Source: an uncultured Acetobacteraceae bacterium
Lineage (GTDB): Bacteria; Pseudomonadota; Alphaproteobacteria; Acetobacterales; Acetobacteraceae
NCBI GenBank assembly: GCA_903895595.1
Contig: CAITUP010000033.1
Location: forward strand, 1 to 64,000
Direction of reading: 5' to 3'
Length of the DNA stretch: 64,000 nucleotides
The position numbers and the translations under genes are program-made. A model generated the notes under the pieces. The model saw nothing but the letters and a program-made list of their open reading frames with translations. It had not been told where the DNA came from and did not search any database. How positions within the stretch are numbered: the first letter of the stretch is position 1; the number at the start of each line of letters is the position of its first letter. Below, piece after piece: positions 1 through 8,309 of this stretch.

Positions 1-495
1 ACCGCCGCCGCCGCCGTCGTCGGCGCCACTGCCGCCCAAACCGCCGCCGCCGCCGCCGCCGTGGGTTCCGCCCGCGCCGCCCGTCGCGCGGTCGCCGCTG
101 AATGAGACATTGTTCAGTGTGACGTTACCGGCATTGCCCCCGACGTTGGACCCGATGAACAAACCGCCGCCCAGGCCCGCGCCACCGCCACCGCCCTTGC
201 CGCCCACGGCGTCCATGTCGGCGATGGTCAGATCCGCGATCGACACGGTGCCGGCGTAGACGAACAACCCGCGCTGCGGCGTGACGGTGCCGCCGCCCGA
301 CAGCGTGTGCCCGTTGCCGATAATGGTCAGCACGTTGCCGGTATTGAGGTTGATCGCCTCCAGCGCCGTGCCACCGAGCGCGATGTCGCCGCTCAGGGTG
401 ATCGTGTACGTGCCGGCGTTCACTGCGAGGGAATCGGCGGTGACGATCGCGGTGTTCAGATCGGCGACTGAGGTCACCGTCGTGGAATTGGGCAT
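1..495 (-). CDS. N-terminus of a large glycine-rich beta-helix surface protein (partial)
   Basis: The reverse frame stays open from an ATG at 495 to the window edge, giving 165 residues of a longer protein. It begins MPNSTTVTSVADLNTAI and continues with short beta-strand motifs (TYTITLSGDIAL, LTIIGNGHTLSGGGT, RGLFVYAGTVSIADLTI), then glycine-rich tracts (GGKGGGGGAGLGGG and longer). This pattern is typical of beta-helix adhesin or haemagglutinin-like proteins with Gly-rich PGRS-like stretches. No signal peptide is visible, so secretion by a type I or type V route cannot be told from this part. GGGA lies 7 bases before the ATG; an in-frame ATG at 558 is a weaker alternative. The family is inferred from repeat style; function unknown. 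Confidence 0.6.
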   Translation of the reverse strand, partial: MPNSTTVTSVADLNTAIVTADSLAVNAGTYTITLSGDIALGGTALEAINLNTGNVLTIIGNGHTLSGGGTVTPQRGLFVYAGTVSIADLTIADMDAVGGKGGGGGAGLGGGLFIGSNVGGNAGNVTLNNVSFSGDRATGGAGGTHGGGGGGGLGGSGADDGGGGG

Positions 496-605
496 CGGGC
501 CGTCCCTGTTCGTCTGAGGCCCGCGGAACAGTATGCGCGGCGAACCGTATGTTGGCATTCCTTGTTGCCCGGAATGTTCCACAGCCTAGTCGGGTCCGCA
601 AGGAT

Positions 606-1592
606 TCAAAATGTCCATTTTTGGTTGTATTTCGCTTGGAGTATTTCGGCCCTGCCGCACAACCCGTCCAACAACCGCGCAACGGCGTTCGACTGCCGCT
701 CCAACCCGTACCGCTCCTCCACCCAGCCGCGATACAGGCCGGGCCGAGCGGCTCGGATAAGCGCGGCGGCTTCGTCCACGCTGGCGAAGAGGCATTCCTT
801 CGGCCACAGACGGTCCGCCCCCGGGAAGGCGTGCACGACGGGGAAGGCGCCGCAGGCCATGGCTTCCCCGATATTCATGCCGAAGCTTTCGTACATGGAC
901 GTGGACAGCAGCACGCCCTTGTCGCCGTACCAGGCCGGCATGTCCTGGATCGGTCCGTCGAACGTCACCACCCCGCCCAACCCGAGCGGTCCTATCATTT
1001 GGCGGATGTAGCGGACGGTGCGCAGGTCGGTGAACGCTCCGGCGACGTGGAAGGTGAACCTGGGGTCCAGTGCGTGCAGGCGGTGCGCGATCTGCAGCAG
1101 CAGCATGGGGTTCTTCTTCGGCTCCAGATGGCCGACCCAGGCGACGCGGAAGCGGTTGGGGGCGATGGGCACGAACCGGTCCATGTCGATGCCGTTGGGG
1201 ATCACCGTCGCTTCCGGTGCGGCAGGGAAGCGTTCGGCCAGCACCGCGGCGGTGTCGTCGCCGACGGCGATAAGCCGGTGGATCTGGGACCAATCGACGC
1301 GGGCCGGGTAGTCGGTCTGTAGGGCCTCGATGGAATGGAGGCGCAGGACGGTGGGTTTGCCGCCAAGGGCGCCGGATTGGGTGGCCCAGACGGCGTGGTC
1401 CCAGCACCATTCCAGCCACACGATATCCGCCCAGGCGATGGCTTGTGCCAGGGCCTCGCCCGGGGCGGCGGAGATGAAGCGCACATCGTAGTGGCGGCGC
1501 AGCGCGGGGATGAGCGGGGCGAGGAAGCTGTCCGCTTCGCCCTTCACGCGGTCGGCGAGCAGGAGGCGGGGGCGCGATACCCCGCACAGCAC
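606..1592 (-). CDS. Family 1/4-type glycosyltransferase
   Basis: A GT-B fold glycosyltransferase of about 328 residues. Visible features are an N-terminal domain with VWLEWCWDHAVW, the inter-domain segment VIPNGIDMDRFVP, the nucleotide-sugar domain opening VAWVGHLEPKKNP, and the donor-binding segment STSMYESFGMNIGEAMACG with the E-x7-E pattern of retaining GT4 enzymes. The substrate is unknown. The open frame extends to an ATG at 1664, but that stretch is translated palindromic repeat (MVGPDPTIS and VKPDHDG). I therefore place the start at a GTG at 1592, or slightly downstream. The gene lies just upstream, on the same strand, of the glycine-rich surface protein and may glycosylate it; that link is inference. 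Confidence 0.75.
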   Translation of the reverse strand: MLCGVSRPRLLLADRVKGEADSFLAPLIPALRRHYDVRFISAAPGEALAQAIAWADIVWLEWCWDHAVWATQSGALGGKPTVLRLHSIEALQTDYPARVDWSQIHRLIAVGDDTAAVLAERFPAAPEATVIPNGIDMDRFVPIAPNRFRVAWVGHLEPKKNPMLLLQIAHRLHALDPRFTFHVAGAFTDLRTVRYIRQMIGPLGLGGVVTFDGPIQDMPAWYGDKGVLLSTSMYESFGMNIGEAMACGAFPVVHAFPGADRLWPKECLFASVDEAAALIRAARPGLYRGWVEERYGLERQSNAVARLLDGLCGRAEILQAKYNQKWTF

Positions 1593-1593
1593 A

Positions 1594-1669
1594 CCGTCAT
1601 GGTCGGGCTTGACCCGACCACCTTTCTCCCATTGGCCTGAGATGGTCGGGTCAGGCCCGACCATGACGG
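1594..1669. repeat. Palindromic repeat, GTCATGGTCGGG family, copy A
   Basis: Two inverted arms, CCGTCATGGTCGGGCTTGAC on the left and its near complement ending in CCGACCATGACGG on the right, are separated by about 22 bases. Each arm is itself a short hairpin (GGTCGGG...CCCGACC). The same core occurs at 10993-11071, 15250-15367 and 19010-19040. It overlaps the apparent 5' end of the glycosyltransferase frame. Confidence 0.85.
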
Positions 1670-1678
1670 TGGTACATG

Positions 1679-1978
1679 CTACCCCTCCTCGACTGGCGGC
1701 ACGCCCGCTCTCGGCACTGTCTCCTCATGCAGGCGATACGCGTCGATCTGCCTTTGGCTGGGGATCGAGTGCGTCACCGCGCCGGCGTCGTTACGGAACT
1801 CGATCACCACCAGCCCCAGGCTCGGGTCGAGCCTGAGGGACGGGTTCGCGAACGGCTGCGCCGGCGTTGGCGCCGCCGTGACAGGCGCCGGGGCTTTCCC
1901 GGCTTGGGGAGGGTCCGCGACACCCACGGCAGGCGGCACGGCGGGAATGGTCAATTCGTTCGGCATGGCGGTCGTCAC
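1679..1978 (-). CDS. Small FlaG-like hypothetical protein
   Basis: A 99-residue protein. The N-terminal half is rich in Pro and Ala and looks disordered. The C-terminal half (about residues 45-80) reads NPSLRLDPSLGLVVIEFRND then AGAVTHSIPSQRQIDAYR. This resembles the FlaG-type pattern of a two-strand segment followed by 'QIPsxxxl', but similarity is weak and no other flagellar gene is present. The start may be the first ATG (1978) or the next one four codons in. Function is not assigned. Confidence 0.5.
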   Translation of the reverse strand: MTTAMPNELTIPAVPPAVGVADPPQAGKAPAPVTAAPTPAQPFANPSLRLDPSLGLVVIEFRNDAGAVTHSIPSQRQIDAYRLHEETVPRAGVPPVEEG

Positions 1979-2066
1979 CAGAGGAACCGCGCCATCCTGG
2001 CGCCCGATGTTTTGCCGGTCCTACCACCGCTCTGGTTAACAAAAGGTTAACGCCGGCAAGTTTTTT

Positions 2067-3461
2067 TCACGCCGCGCGCGATTGTTCGGCCGGAGCCTCC
2101 AGCAGCTTGGTCAGCTCGGCGGTCGCGGCCACGGTTTCGATCGCCATCAGCTTGTCGAACAGCGGCGCCACCTGAGCGGGCGGCAGCACCAGATGCCCGC
2201 AATCGGAGAATTTGGTCCACAGTTCCTGCCGCGTCATCGGGATGCCGGCGGGGCCTCGGCTGGGGTAGGTGTCCAGGCGGGAGGCGAGGCGCCGGCCGTC
2301 ATTCGTGTGCACCACGATCTCCGCCGCCCAGGCGTGAGCGTCGCTGTCGCCGAATTCCGGGTGCGGCCGAGCATCCACGCGCGCCATCAGCGCTCGGGTC
2401 GCGGGGTCGAACTGCGCGCCGGGTTCGAAGTGCTTCATCGTCACCGCGCGCTCGGCCAAAGCCCGGGCGACGCAGTACTGCATCGAGAATTTGGCGCCGA
2501 GCGGGGTTTGCGGATCGGGGTTGTCGGTGTGCGGGAGGCGGCGGGAATGGGGCAGGACTTCCACTCGCGCGATGTCCTGCGCGTGCAGGTCGTATTGCGT
2601 CGCGAGGTCGATGGCGCGGCCGACCGAGGGATGGGTGGAGCCGCAGCACGGGTACGGTTTCAGGCCGGGATCGCCGGCGCCGTCGCACTCCAGGGGCGCG
2701 TACCAATCCGCCAGGATCTTATCCACGTCGTAGGTGCCGGGGCCGTTGAAGATGTCGAGGAAGCCGTGCTTGTGCTCGAATGCGCCGGGATTGGCGGTGT
2801 AGCCGCGCTGCGCCATCAAAGCGGCGAAGATGCCGTTACGGGTGGTGTGGCCGACATGCAGCGGCTTGGTCATGGTGCCGAAATTGGCCTTCAGGCCGGA
2901 CGCGAAGGACGCCGCCATGCCCAGCGCAACGGCGGTGATTTCGGGGCTCAGGCGCAGGATGCGCGCCGCGGCGGCGACGGTGCCGAAAATGCCGAGCGTG
3001 GCGGTGGGGTGCCAGCCTTTTTCGTAATGGTGGAAGTTGACGCCTCGGCCGATGCGGCACTCGGTTTCGAACCCGACGACATAGGCGGTCGCGAGATCGC
3101 GGCCGGAGGCGTTGGTCATTTCGCCCAGCGCCAGCAGCGGCGGGACGAGCATGGCGGAGGGATGCCCGCCCATGGAGCCGGCGACGTCGTCGTAGTCCAG
3201 CGCGTGGGACGCCGTGCCGTTCACCAGCGCCGCGTCCAGCACGCTGGTGCGTGTGTTGGTGGCATAGATCAGCGCCGGGCCGGGGGCTTCGGCGACGCCG
3301 GGAACGCTGAGCAGGATGCGCGGGCCTTCGTCCATCATGCCGGCCAGGGCGCAGCCGACCGTGTCGGTGAACGCGTGCTGGGTCCAGGTCAACGCGCGGG
3401 GGGTGATGTCCTCGAAGCGGAGGGCGTGGATACGGTCGGCGATCTGTCGGGCGATGGTCAT
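2067..3461 (-). CDS. MmgE/PrpD family protein (copy 1)
   Basis: A 464-residue member of the MmgE/PrpD family, which includes 2-methylcitrate dehydratase and cis-aconitate decarboxylase. Family features visible are an all-helical N-terminus with ALVNGTASHALDYDDVAGSM (the conserved HALDYDD motif), GHPSAMLVPPLLALGE, and KANFGTMTKPLHVGHTTRNG, the conserved 'GTMTKPLHxG' substrate-site motif. Length is normal. It is divergent from the HpaB-type monooxygenase gene (ATG 3546), with 84 bases between the start codons. The true substrate is unknown; clustering with two more PrpD genes suggests hydration or dehydration of carboxylic acid intermediates. Confidence 0.9.
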   Translation of the reverse strand: MTIARQIADRIHALRFEDITPRALTWTQHAFTDTVGCALAGMMDEGPRILLSVPGVAEAPGPALIYATNTRTSVLDAALVNGTASHALDYDDVAGSMGGHPSAMLVPPLLALGEMTNASGRDLATAYVVGFETECRIGRGVNFHHYEKGWHPTATLGIFGTVAAAARILRLSPEITAVALGMAASFASGLKANFGTMTKPLHVGHTTRNGIFAALMAQRGYTANPGAFEHKHGFLDIFNGPGTYDVDKILADWYAPLECDGAGDPGLKPYPCCGSTHPSVGRAIDLATQYDLHAQDIARVEVLPHSRRLPHTDNPDPQTPLGAKFSMQYCVARALAERAVTMKHFEPGAQFDPATRALMARVDARPHPEFGDSDAHAWAAEIVVHTNDGRRLASRLDTYPSRGPAGIPMTRQELWTKFSDCGHLVLPPAQVAPLFDKLMAIETVAATAELTKLLEAPAEQSRAA

Positions 3462-3545
3462 GGGGCGGTCTCCCTGTTTGACAGGGAGTTTGCGACGCGC
3501 CGCCGGTTTGGTCCATGGTGTTCGGCGTTACCCAGGAGGACTGCC

Positions 3546-5057
3546 ATGCGCCCGGAAGACTTCATCGCCGACAAGAAGCGGCCGTTCACCGGCGCCGAGT
3601 ATATCGAAAGCCTGCGCGATGGGCGGGAGGTCTATATCGATGGCGAACGCGTCGCCGATGTGACCGTGCATCCGGCCTTCCGCAACGCGATCCGCTCCAT
3701 TGCCCGCCTGTACGACGCGTTGCACGACCCGCAGTCGAAGGACCGGCTGACCTGCCCGACCGATACCGGCTCCGGCGGGTATACCCATAAATATTTCCGG
3801 GTTCCCCGCTCGCGGGAGGATCTGGTGGGCGCGCGGGATGCCATCGCCGATTGGGCGCGTTTGTCCTACGGCTGGATGGGGCGGACGCCGGATTACAAGG
3901 CGGCGTTTTCCAACACGCTGGGGGCCTTTCCGGAATATTACGGCGATTATGCGGACAATGCGCGCGCTTGGTACAAGCGGGCGCAGGAGGCGGTGCCGTT
4001 TATGAACCACGCCATCGTCAATCCGCCGATCGACAAGCATCTGCCGCCGGAAGCGGTGAAGGACGTCTACGCCTGCGTGAAAAAGGAAACGGACGCGGGC
4101 ATCTATGTCTCCGGCGCCAAGGTCGTTGCTACGTCGGCGGCATTCACGCATTACAATTTCATGGGCCAATCGTCGAAGACCGCGACCGAGGATTTGGACA
4201 TGTCGGTCATGTTCATGGTCCCGATCAACGCGCCTGGGCTGAAACTGATCTGCCGGCAGTCCTACGAGTCCGCATCGAAATCGCCGTTCGATTATCCGCT
4301 GTCGTCCCGGTTCGATGAGAACGATGCCATTTTCGTCATGGATAACGTGTTCGTGCCGTGGGAGGATGTTTTTATCTATCGCGATCCCGCGCGAGTCATG
4401 AGCTTCTTCCCCGGGACGGGGTTCGTGCATGGGGCGATGTTCCAGGGCTGCACGCGGTATGCGGTGAAGCTGGATTTCATCTCGGGCCTGTTGGCGAAAG
4501 CGTTGCGGACAACCGGAGGGGACGAGACGCGCAGCAATCAGGTTTTGCTGGGGGAGGTTCTGGCGTGGCGGAATCTGTTCTGGTCGCTGTCCGATGCGAT
4601 GGCCTACAACCCGCAGCCCTGGCGCGGGGACGCGGTGCTGCCGGAACTGAAGGCGGCGATGTCGTATCGGGTTTTCGCGCCGGATTCGTGGCCTCGGATC
4701 AAGGATATCGTGCAGAAGACGGTGACCTCGGCGCTGATTTATCTGCCGTCGTCGGTGAAGGATTTCGCCAATCCGGCGATCGAACCTTATTTGAAGCAGT
4801 ATGTCCGGGGCTCGCATGGGGTGGATCATGTAGAGCGGGTGAAGATCATGAAGCTGCTGTGGGACGCCACTGGGACGGAGTTCGCGGGGCGGCATGAGTT
4901 GTACGAACGGAATTATTCTGGAGGATACGAGGATATTCGGGCGCAGGTGCTGACCGGGGCACAGCGCGGTGGCGGGTTGAAGGCGATGGAGGATTTGGTC
5001 GACCAGTGCATGGCCGATTACGATACGAATGGGTGGACGGGGGAGACTTGGACGTAG
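3546..5057 (+). CDS. 4-hydroxyphenylacetate 3-hydroxylase (HpaB) family flavin monooxygenase
   Basis: 503 residues, the normal length for the FADH2-dependent oxygenase component of two-component phenol hydroxylases. It starts MRPEDFIADKKRPFTGAEYI. Family features include the DRLTCPTDTGSGGYTHKYF region, an acyl-CoA-dehydrogenase-like core with AKVVATSAAFTHYNFMGQS, and DAIFVMDNVFVPWEDVF, typical of HpaB proteins. The start is fixed by an AGGAGGA ribosome site at 3535-3541. The open frame continues far upstream (to 2082), but only antisense to the PrpD gene. No flavin reductase partner (HpaC) is seen nearby. Substrate unknown; probably an aromatic or CoA-type compound. Confidence 0.85.
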   Translation: MRPEDFIADKKRPFTGAEYIESLRDGREVYIDGERVADVTVHPAFRNAIRSIARLYDALHDPQSKDRLTCPTDTGSGGYTHKYFRVPRSREDLVGARDAIADWARLSYGWMGRTPDYKAAFSNTLGAFPEYYGDYADNARAWYKRAQEAVPFMNHAIVNPPIDKHLPPEAVKDVYACVKKETDAGIYVSGAKVVATSAAFTHYNFMGQSSKTATEDLDMSVMFMVPINAPGLKLICRQSYESASKSPFDYPLSSRFDENDAIFVMDNVFVPWEDVFIYRDPARVMSFFPGTGFVHGAMFQGCTRYAVKLDFISGLLAKALRTTGGDETRSNQVLLGEVLAWRNLFWSLSDAMAYNPQPWRGDAVLPELKAAMSYRVFAPDSWPRIKDIVQKTVTSALIYLPSSVKDFANPAIEPYLKQYVRGSHGVDHVERVKIMKLLWDATGTEFAGRHELYERNYSGGYEDIRAQVLTGAQRGGGLKAMEDLVDQCMADYDTNGWTGETWT

Positions 5058-5073
5058 TCTCCCCAGGAGTTCG

Positions 5074-6423
5074 TTACGCCGCCAACCCTACCATCTCCCG
5101 CACGCCCGCCGCGTCCAGCGTATCCACGCGCAGCGCCAGGGCGATCAACGCCTCGGCCTTTTCGGCTGACAGACGGCGGGACAGGCAATCGCGCACTTTC
5201 ACGAGATGGTCTTCCTCGGAAATCGGCGGGGTCCCCCAGATGCCGCGCGGGCCGTTGCATCTTGTGTGGAGCTTCGTGCCGTCCTGCATTTCCACATCGG
5301 CCTCGATCCACATTTGATCGAAACGGGCGGGAATTTCGCGGGTCATGTTCATCTCGATCTTGTTCAGCAGCGCGGCCATATCCGGTTTTTCGACTTCCGC
5401 GTCGGTGAAGGTGTCGATTTTCACCTCCCCGCGCAGCAGGCCACTGGCGAAGGTGTATTGCAGGCTGAACTTGCCGGCCAAGCCGGTATCCGGGTGCGGG
5501 CGGTTCACGTAGGGCATGACCGGGGTTTTTAGCACGACCTTGGCGATTTTCGACACGTCCGGAATTTGCGGCCGCAGCTGCAGGCCCGCGGTAATCGCGA
5601 AATGGGTGCCGAACTGGCTGGGGAACATCTTCACCGCGTAACCCGGCGACACGATCCGCCACGGCGCGCCGAAATTCAGCAGATCGCTCGGCTGGAACGT
5701 TTCCCCGAACATCATGACGCCGTACCCGTTAAAGGCCTCGAACGGTTCCGGGTTCGCGTCGAAACCGTTGGACGCCAGCAGCGCGCATTCAAGGCCCGCC
5801 GAGGCGGCATTACCGCAATGGGTCGATTTCGTCATCGTGCCGATATTCGCCGCCATGCCGCCGCAGCGCGACGACACCATGCCCAGCGCGTAAGCCAATT
5901 GGGACGGCGTTAACCCAAGCACATGGCCCGCGGCGACGGCGGACCCCATGGGGCCGACGAGGGCGGGTGGATGGAAGCGCAGGTTGCCGTTTTCGTATTG
6001 ATGCCCGGCGTGGCGGATCCAACCCTGTAGCTCGATCCCCTTCACCAGTGCGGCGATCAGTTCGCGGCCGGAGATATCGCGCGTTTCCGCCAGCGCCAGG
6101 ATCGCGGGCAGCGTGGTGGACAGCGCGTGGTTGGACGGCGTCCACATCGGCTCGAAATCCAGCACATGCATCGATGCGCCGTTCAGCGCGGCGGCGAGCG
6201 TGGGCGCCGTGCGGAAGCCGAAGCCGATGGCGGTGGCGTCGCCCCGAGCGCCGAAGCCGCGGTAATGCGCGCCGAGGATCTGCATCGCCTCTTCCTCGGT
6301 CCCGGCCAGAGCGATGGAGATGCCGTCCAGCACGAGCCGGCGGGCGGCGGCGATGGCCTCGGGCGTCAGGGAATCCCAGGTGGAGGCGACAATTTTCTCG
6401 CAGAGTTCGGCGGTGACGGACAT
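5074..6423 (-). CDS. MmgE/PrpD family protein (copy 2)
   Basis: 449 residues, starting MSVTAELCEKIVASTWDSL. It carries the family motifs LNGASMHVLDFEPMW, HALSTTLPAILALAE, RFHPPALVGPMGSAVAAGHVLG and MAANIGTMTKSTHCGNAASAG, the counterpart of 'GTMTKPLHxG'. It is clearly paralogous to the protein at 6954-8309: both start with an RLVLDG segment and end with a near-identical domain (VMPYVNRPHPDTGLAGKFSL against VMPYVNRPFPETGLSGKFSL). It is convergent with the HpaB gene, 16 bases apart. Activity is not predictable beyond the family. Confidence 0.9.
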   Translation of the reverse strand: MSVTAELCEKIVASTWDSLTPEAIAAARRLVLDGISIALAGTEEEAMQILGAHYRGFGARGDATAIGFGFRTAPTLAAALNGASMHVLDFEPMWTPSNHALSTTLPAILALAETRDISGRELIAALVKGIELQGWIRHAGHQYENGNLRFHPPALVGPMGSAVAAGHVLGLTPSQLAYALGMVSSRCGGMAANIGTMTKSTHCGNAASAGLECALLASNGFDANPEPFEAFNGYGVMMFGETFQPSDLLNFGAPWRIVSPGYAVKMFPSQFGTHFAITAGLQLRPQIPDVSKIAKVVLKTPVMPYVNRPHPDTGLAGKFSLQYTFASGLLRGEVKIDTFTDAEVEKPDMAALLNKIEMNMTREIPARFDQMWIEADVEMQDGTKLHTRCNGPRGIWGTPPISEEDHLVKVRDCLSRRLSAEKAEALIALALRVDTLDAAGVREMVGLAA

Positions 6424-6501
6424 GGATGAGTCTCCAAATTTCGTGCGGATTTTGGCCGGGCGTTAACGGAATATCAATCTTTGGCGGTTAGCGTGCCGGG
6501 C

Positions 6502-6746
6502 ATGACGGACCAACACGCCTACGTTCCAACCCCATCCCACCTGCGGCGTTTCCCGACACGTACCGGGTCAGGCCGAAGGGCGGTCGAATGCGCTGGAACG
6601 ATCCCGCGGGGTTCATCTATGAATGGGACCGTCGGCATGGGGCGTTGGAGGCTTAAGATGCCCGAGGCCGCCATCTTGGAGAGTTCGACCACGAGACCGG
6701 GGCCCGTTTGAAGCCGCCCGATCGGGGACGGAGGATAGAACCATGA
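6502..6746 (+). pseudogene. Broken stand-alone colicin E3-type ribosome-inactivating nuclease domain
   Basis: The translation begins MTDQHAYVPTPSHL in one frame and continues in the next frame as AAFPDTYRVRPKGGRMRWND and PAGFIYEWDRRHGALEA. Then comes a TAA at 6654-6656, and the same frame resumes as DARGRHLGEFDHETGARLKP and PDRGRRIEP, ending at TGA 6744-6746. This follows the catalytic domain of colicin E3, which cleaves 16S rRNA in the decoding site. Equivalents of its active-site Tyr, Asp, His and Glu (IYEWD..HG.LE), second His and late Arg are all present. Two lesions are visible: a frameshift near 6540-6550 and a stop where colicin E3 has Tyr. Sequencing error at both seems unlikely but cannot be excluded. 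Match made from memory of the family. Confidence 0.6.
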
Positions 6747-6943
6747 CCCTCGCACGCCATATCCGCGGTTACGATCCCGCGACCGACCGGCTTGGCGCCT
6801 CGCATCCGCTGTCGGCCGAGACCTTCGCGGCTGTGCGGCGGCTTGTCCCGGCGCAACCGGACGACCCCGACATGATCGATCCCTACGCGCTGTCGCCCGC
6901 GGTCGTGGCGACGGCTCGGCATGCGATGCTTCCAGCCGCCTGA
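6743..6943 (+). CDS. Small protein coupled to the colicin-like relic; possible immunity protein, perhaps truncated
   Basis: A 66-residue protein starting MTLARHIRGYDPATDRLGAS and ending ATARHAMLPAA. Its ATG overlaps the toxin stop codon (ATGA), and a GGAGGA ribosome site lies 7 bases upstream (6730-6735), so it was evidently expressed as a coupled downstream gene. In toxin-immunity pairs that position belongs to the immunity gene. It is not similar to the classical colicin E3 immunity protein. The sequence stops abruptly after a helix-like segment, so it may be shortened. Role is inferred from position only. Confidence 0.5.
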   Translation: MTLARHIRGYDPATDRLGASHPLSAETFAAVRRLVPAQPDDPDMIDPYALSPAVVATARHAMLPAA

Positions 6944-6953
6944 AGCCCACGGG

Positions 6954-8309
6954 TTAAGCGACCAGCGCCATCATTTCCCGCACCTGATCCGGTGTCAGCG
7001 TATCGATCCGCGACGCCAGCCCGATCACTCCTTCCGCCGCGGACGTATCCAGCTTGCACCCCAGGCAGTCCCGCACCTTCACCAGATGGTCGGCATCGGC
7101 GATGGGCGGTTGGCCCCACATCCCGCGCGGGCCGTCGCAGCGGGTTGCCAGCACGGAACCGTCGTTCATTTCGATCCTGAGGCGGACATGCATCGTCTCG
7201 AAACGAGCGGGGATCGCCGCGTCCATTTCCAGTGTCACTTTGCCGAGAAGCGCCTGCATCGCGGGGCGGTGGAGCTTTTCCTCGGTGAAGGTATGGATGC
7301 CAACGTGCCCATCGAGCAGCGCGCTTGCCATGGTATATTGCAGGCTGAATTTGCCGGACAGGCCGGTTTCGGGGAACGGCCGGTTCACGTAGGGCATGAC
7401 CGGGCCGGTTAAGGTGACGGATTTAATCGCGGAAATATCCGATACGCGCTTATGCATTTCCAATCCGGCCGTGATCCCGAAATGGGTTCCGAACTGACTG
7501 GGGAACATCTTGATCGCGTAGCTGGGGGATGCCACGCGCCAGGGTTGGCGCCCGTAATGCATCATATCGTCCGGCTTGAACGTGCCCTTGTAGAACGAGT
7601 TCGCGTAGCCCAGCGGCGATTCGAATGTTTCGGTATCGCCAGTAAATCCGGCTTCGGCCAGCAATGCCGCTTCCAGGCCCATGGCGGCGGCCTGACCGCA
7701 ATGGGTGGATTTCGTCATTGTTCCGACGTTGCCGAACAGGCTGCCAGCGCGGGAACCCGCGATGCCGAACGCATTTGCCATCCGCAACGGGTCCAGTTTC
7801 ATCAAATGCGATGCGACCGCGACCGCGCCCATCGGGCCGACCAGTCCCGGTGGATGGAATTGCAGCACGTCGGGGGTGTACTGGCCCGACGCCTCCCGCA
7901 ACCATCCTTGAATTTCCAGGCCTTTGACCAACGCGGTCAGGACCTCGCGGCCGGGCAAGCCGCGCGCCTCGGCCAGACCCAGCGCCACCGGCAAGGTGAC
8001 GGACAAAGCGTGCGTCGCGGGGCTCCACATCGGTTCGAAGTCCAACACATGCATGGCCGCGCCGTTGATCGCCGCCGCGCGCACCGGGTCGGTGCGGAAA
8101 CCGCAGCCGATGGCGGTTGCCACCGGATTGCCGCCGAGTTCCTTCATGCAGCGCGCCATGATGGGGATGGCATCTTCTTCCGACACGCCGGCCACGCCGA
8201 CGGCCAGCCCGTCCAGCACCAGACGGCGGGCGGCGGACAGGGCTTCCTCCGGCATGTCCTTGTAACCAAGGCTGGCGATGCGTGCGCAAAGATCGGCGGT
8301 CAGGCCCAT
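6954..8309 (-). CDS. MmgE/PrpD family protein (copy 3)
   Basis: 451 residues from the ATG at 8309, which has a GAGGAG ribosome site 8 bases upstream. The frame stays open to 8543, but that extension is antisense-quality sequence inside the upstream ATPase gene. Motifs are INGAAMHVLDFEPMWSPATH, LQFHPPGLVGPMGAVAVASH and FGNVGTMTKSTHCGQAAAMG. It is a close paralogue of the protein at 5074-6423. The start overlaps the end of the ABC ATPase gene by 10 bases, so the two are probably translated together and the enzyme should act on the importer's substrate. Confidence 0.9.
   Translation of the reverse strand: MGLTADLCARIASLGYKDMPEEALSAARRLVLDGLAVGVAGVSEEDAIPIMARCMKELGGNPVATAIGCGFRTDPVRAAAINGAAMHVLDFEPMWSPATHALSVTLPVALGLAEARGLPGREVLTALVKGLEIQGWLREASGQYTPDVLQFHPPGLVGPMGAVAVASHLMKLDPLRMANAFGIAGSRAGSLFGNVGTMTKSTHCGQAAAMGLEAALLAEAGFTGDTETFESPLGYANSFYKGTFKPDDMMHYGRQPWRVASPSYAIKMFPSQFGTHFGITAGLEMHKRVSDISAIKSVTLTGPVMPYVNRPFPETGLSGKFSLQYTMASALLDGHVGIHTFTEEKLHRPAMQALLGKVTLEMDAAIPARFETMHVRLRIEMNDGSVLATRCDGPRGMWGQPPIADADHLVKVRDCLGCKLDTSAAEGVIGLASRIDTLTPDQVREMMALVA

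Noticed and set aside
1-60. CCG-rich run that could be taken for a simple-sequence or CRISPR-like repeat
   Set aside because: It encodes poly-Gly in the open reverse frame of the surface protein and has no regular spacer structure.
1593-1664. Extra N-terminus (MVGPDPTISGQWEK) of the glycosyltransferase
   Set aside because: It is a translated palindromic repeat shared with other loci, not a conserved protein segment.
2082-3545. Long N-terminal extension of the HpaB gene (a 991-codon open frame from 2082)
   Set aside because: The extension is antisense to an intact PrpD gene, has no domain character, and a strong ribosome site precedes the ATG at 3546.
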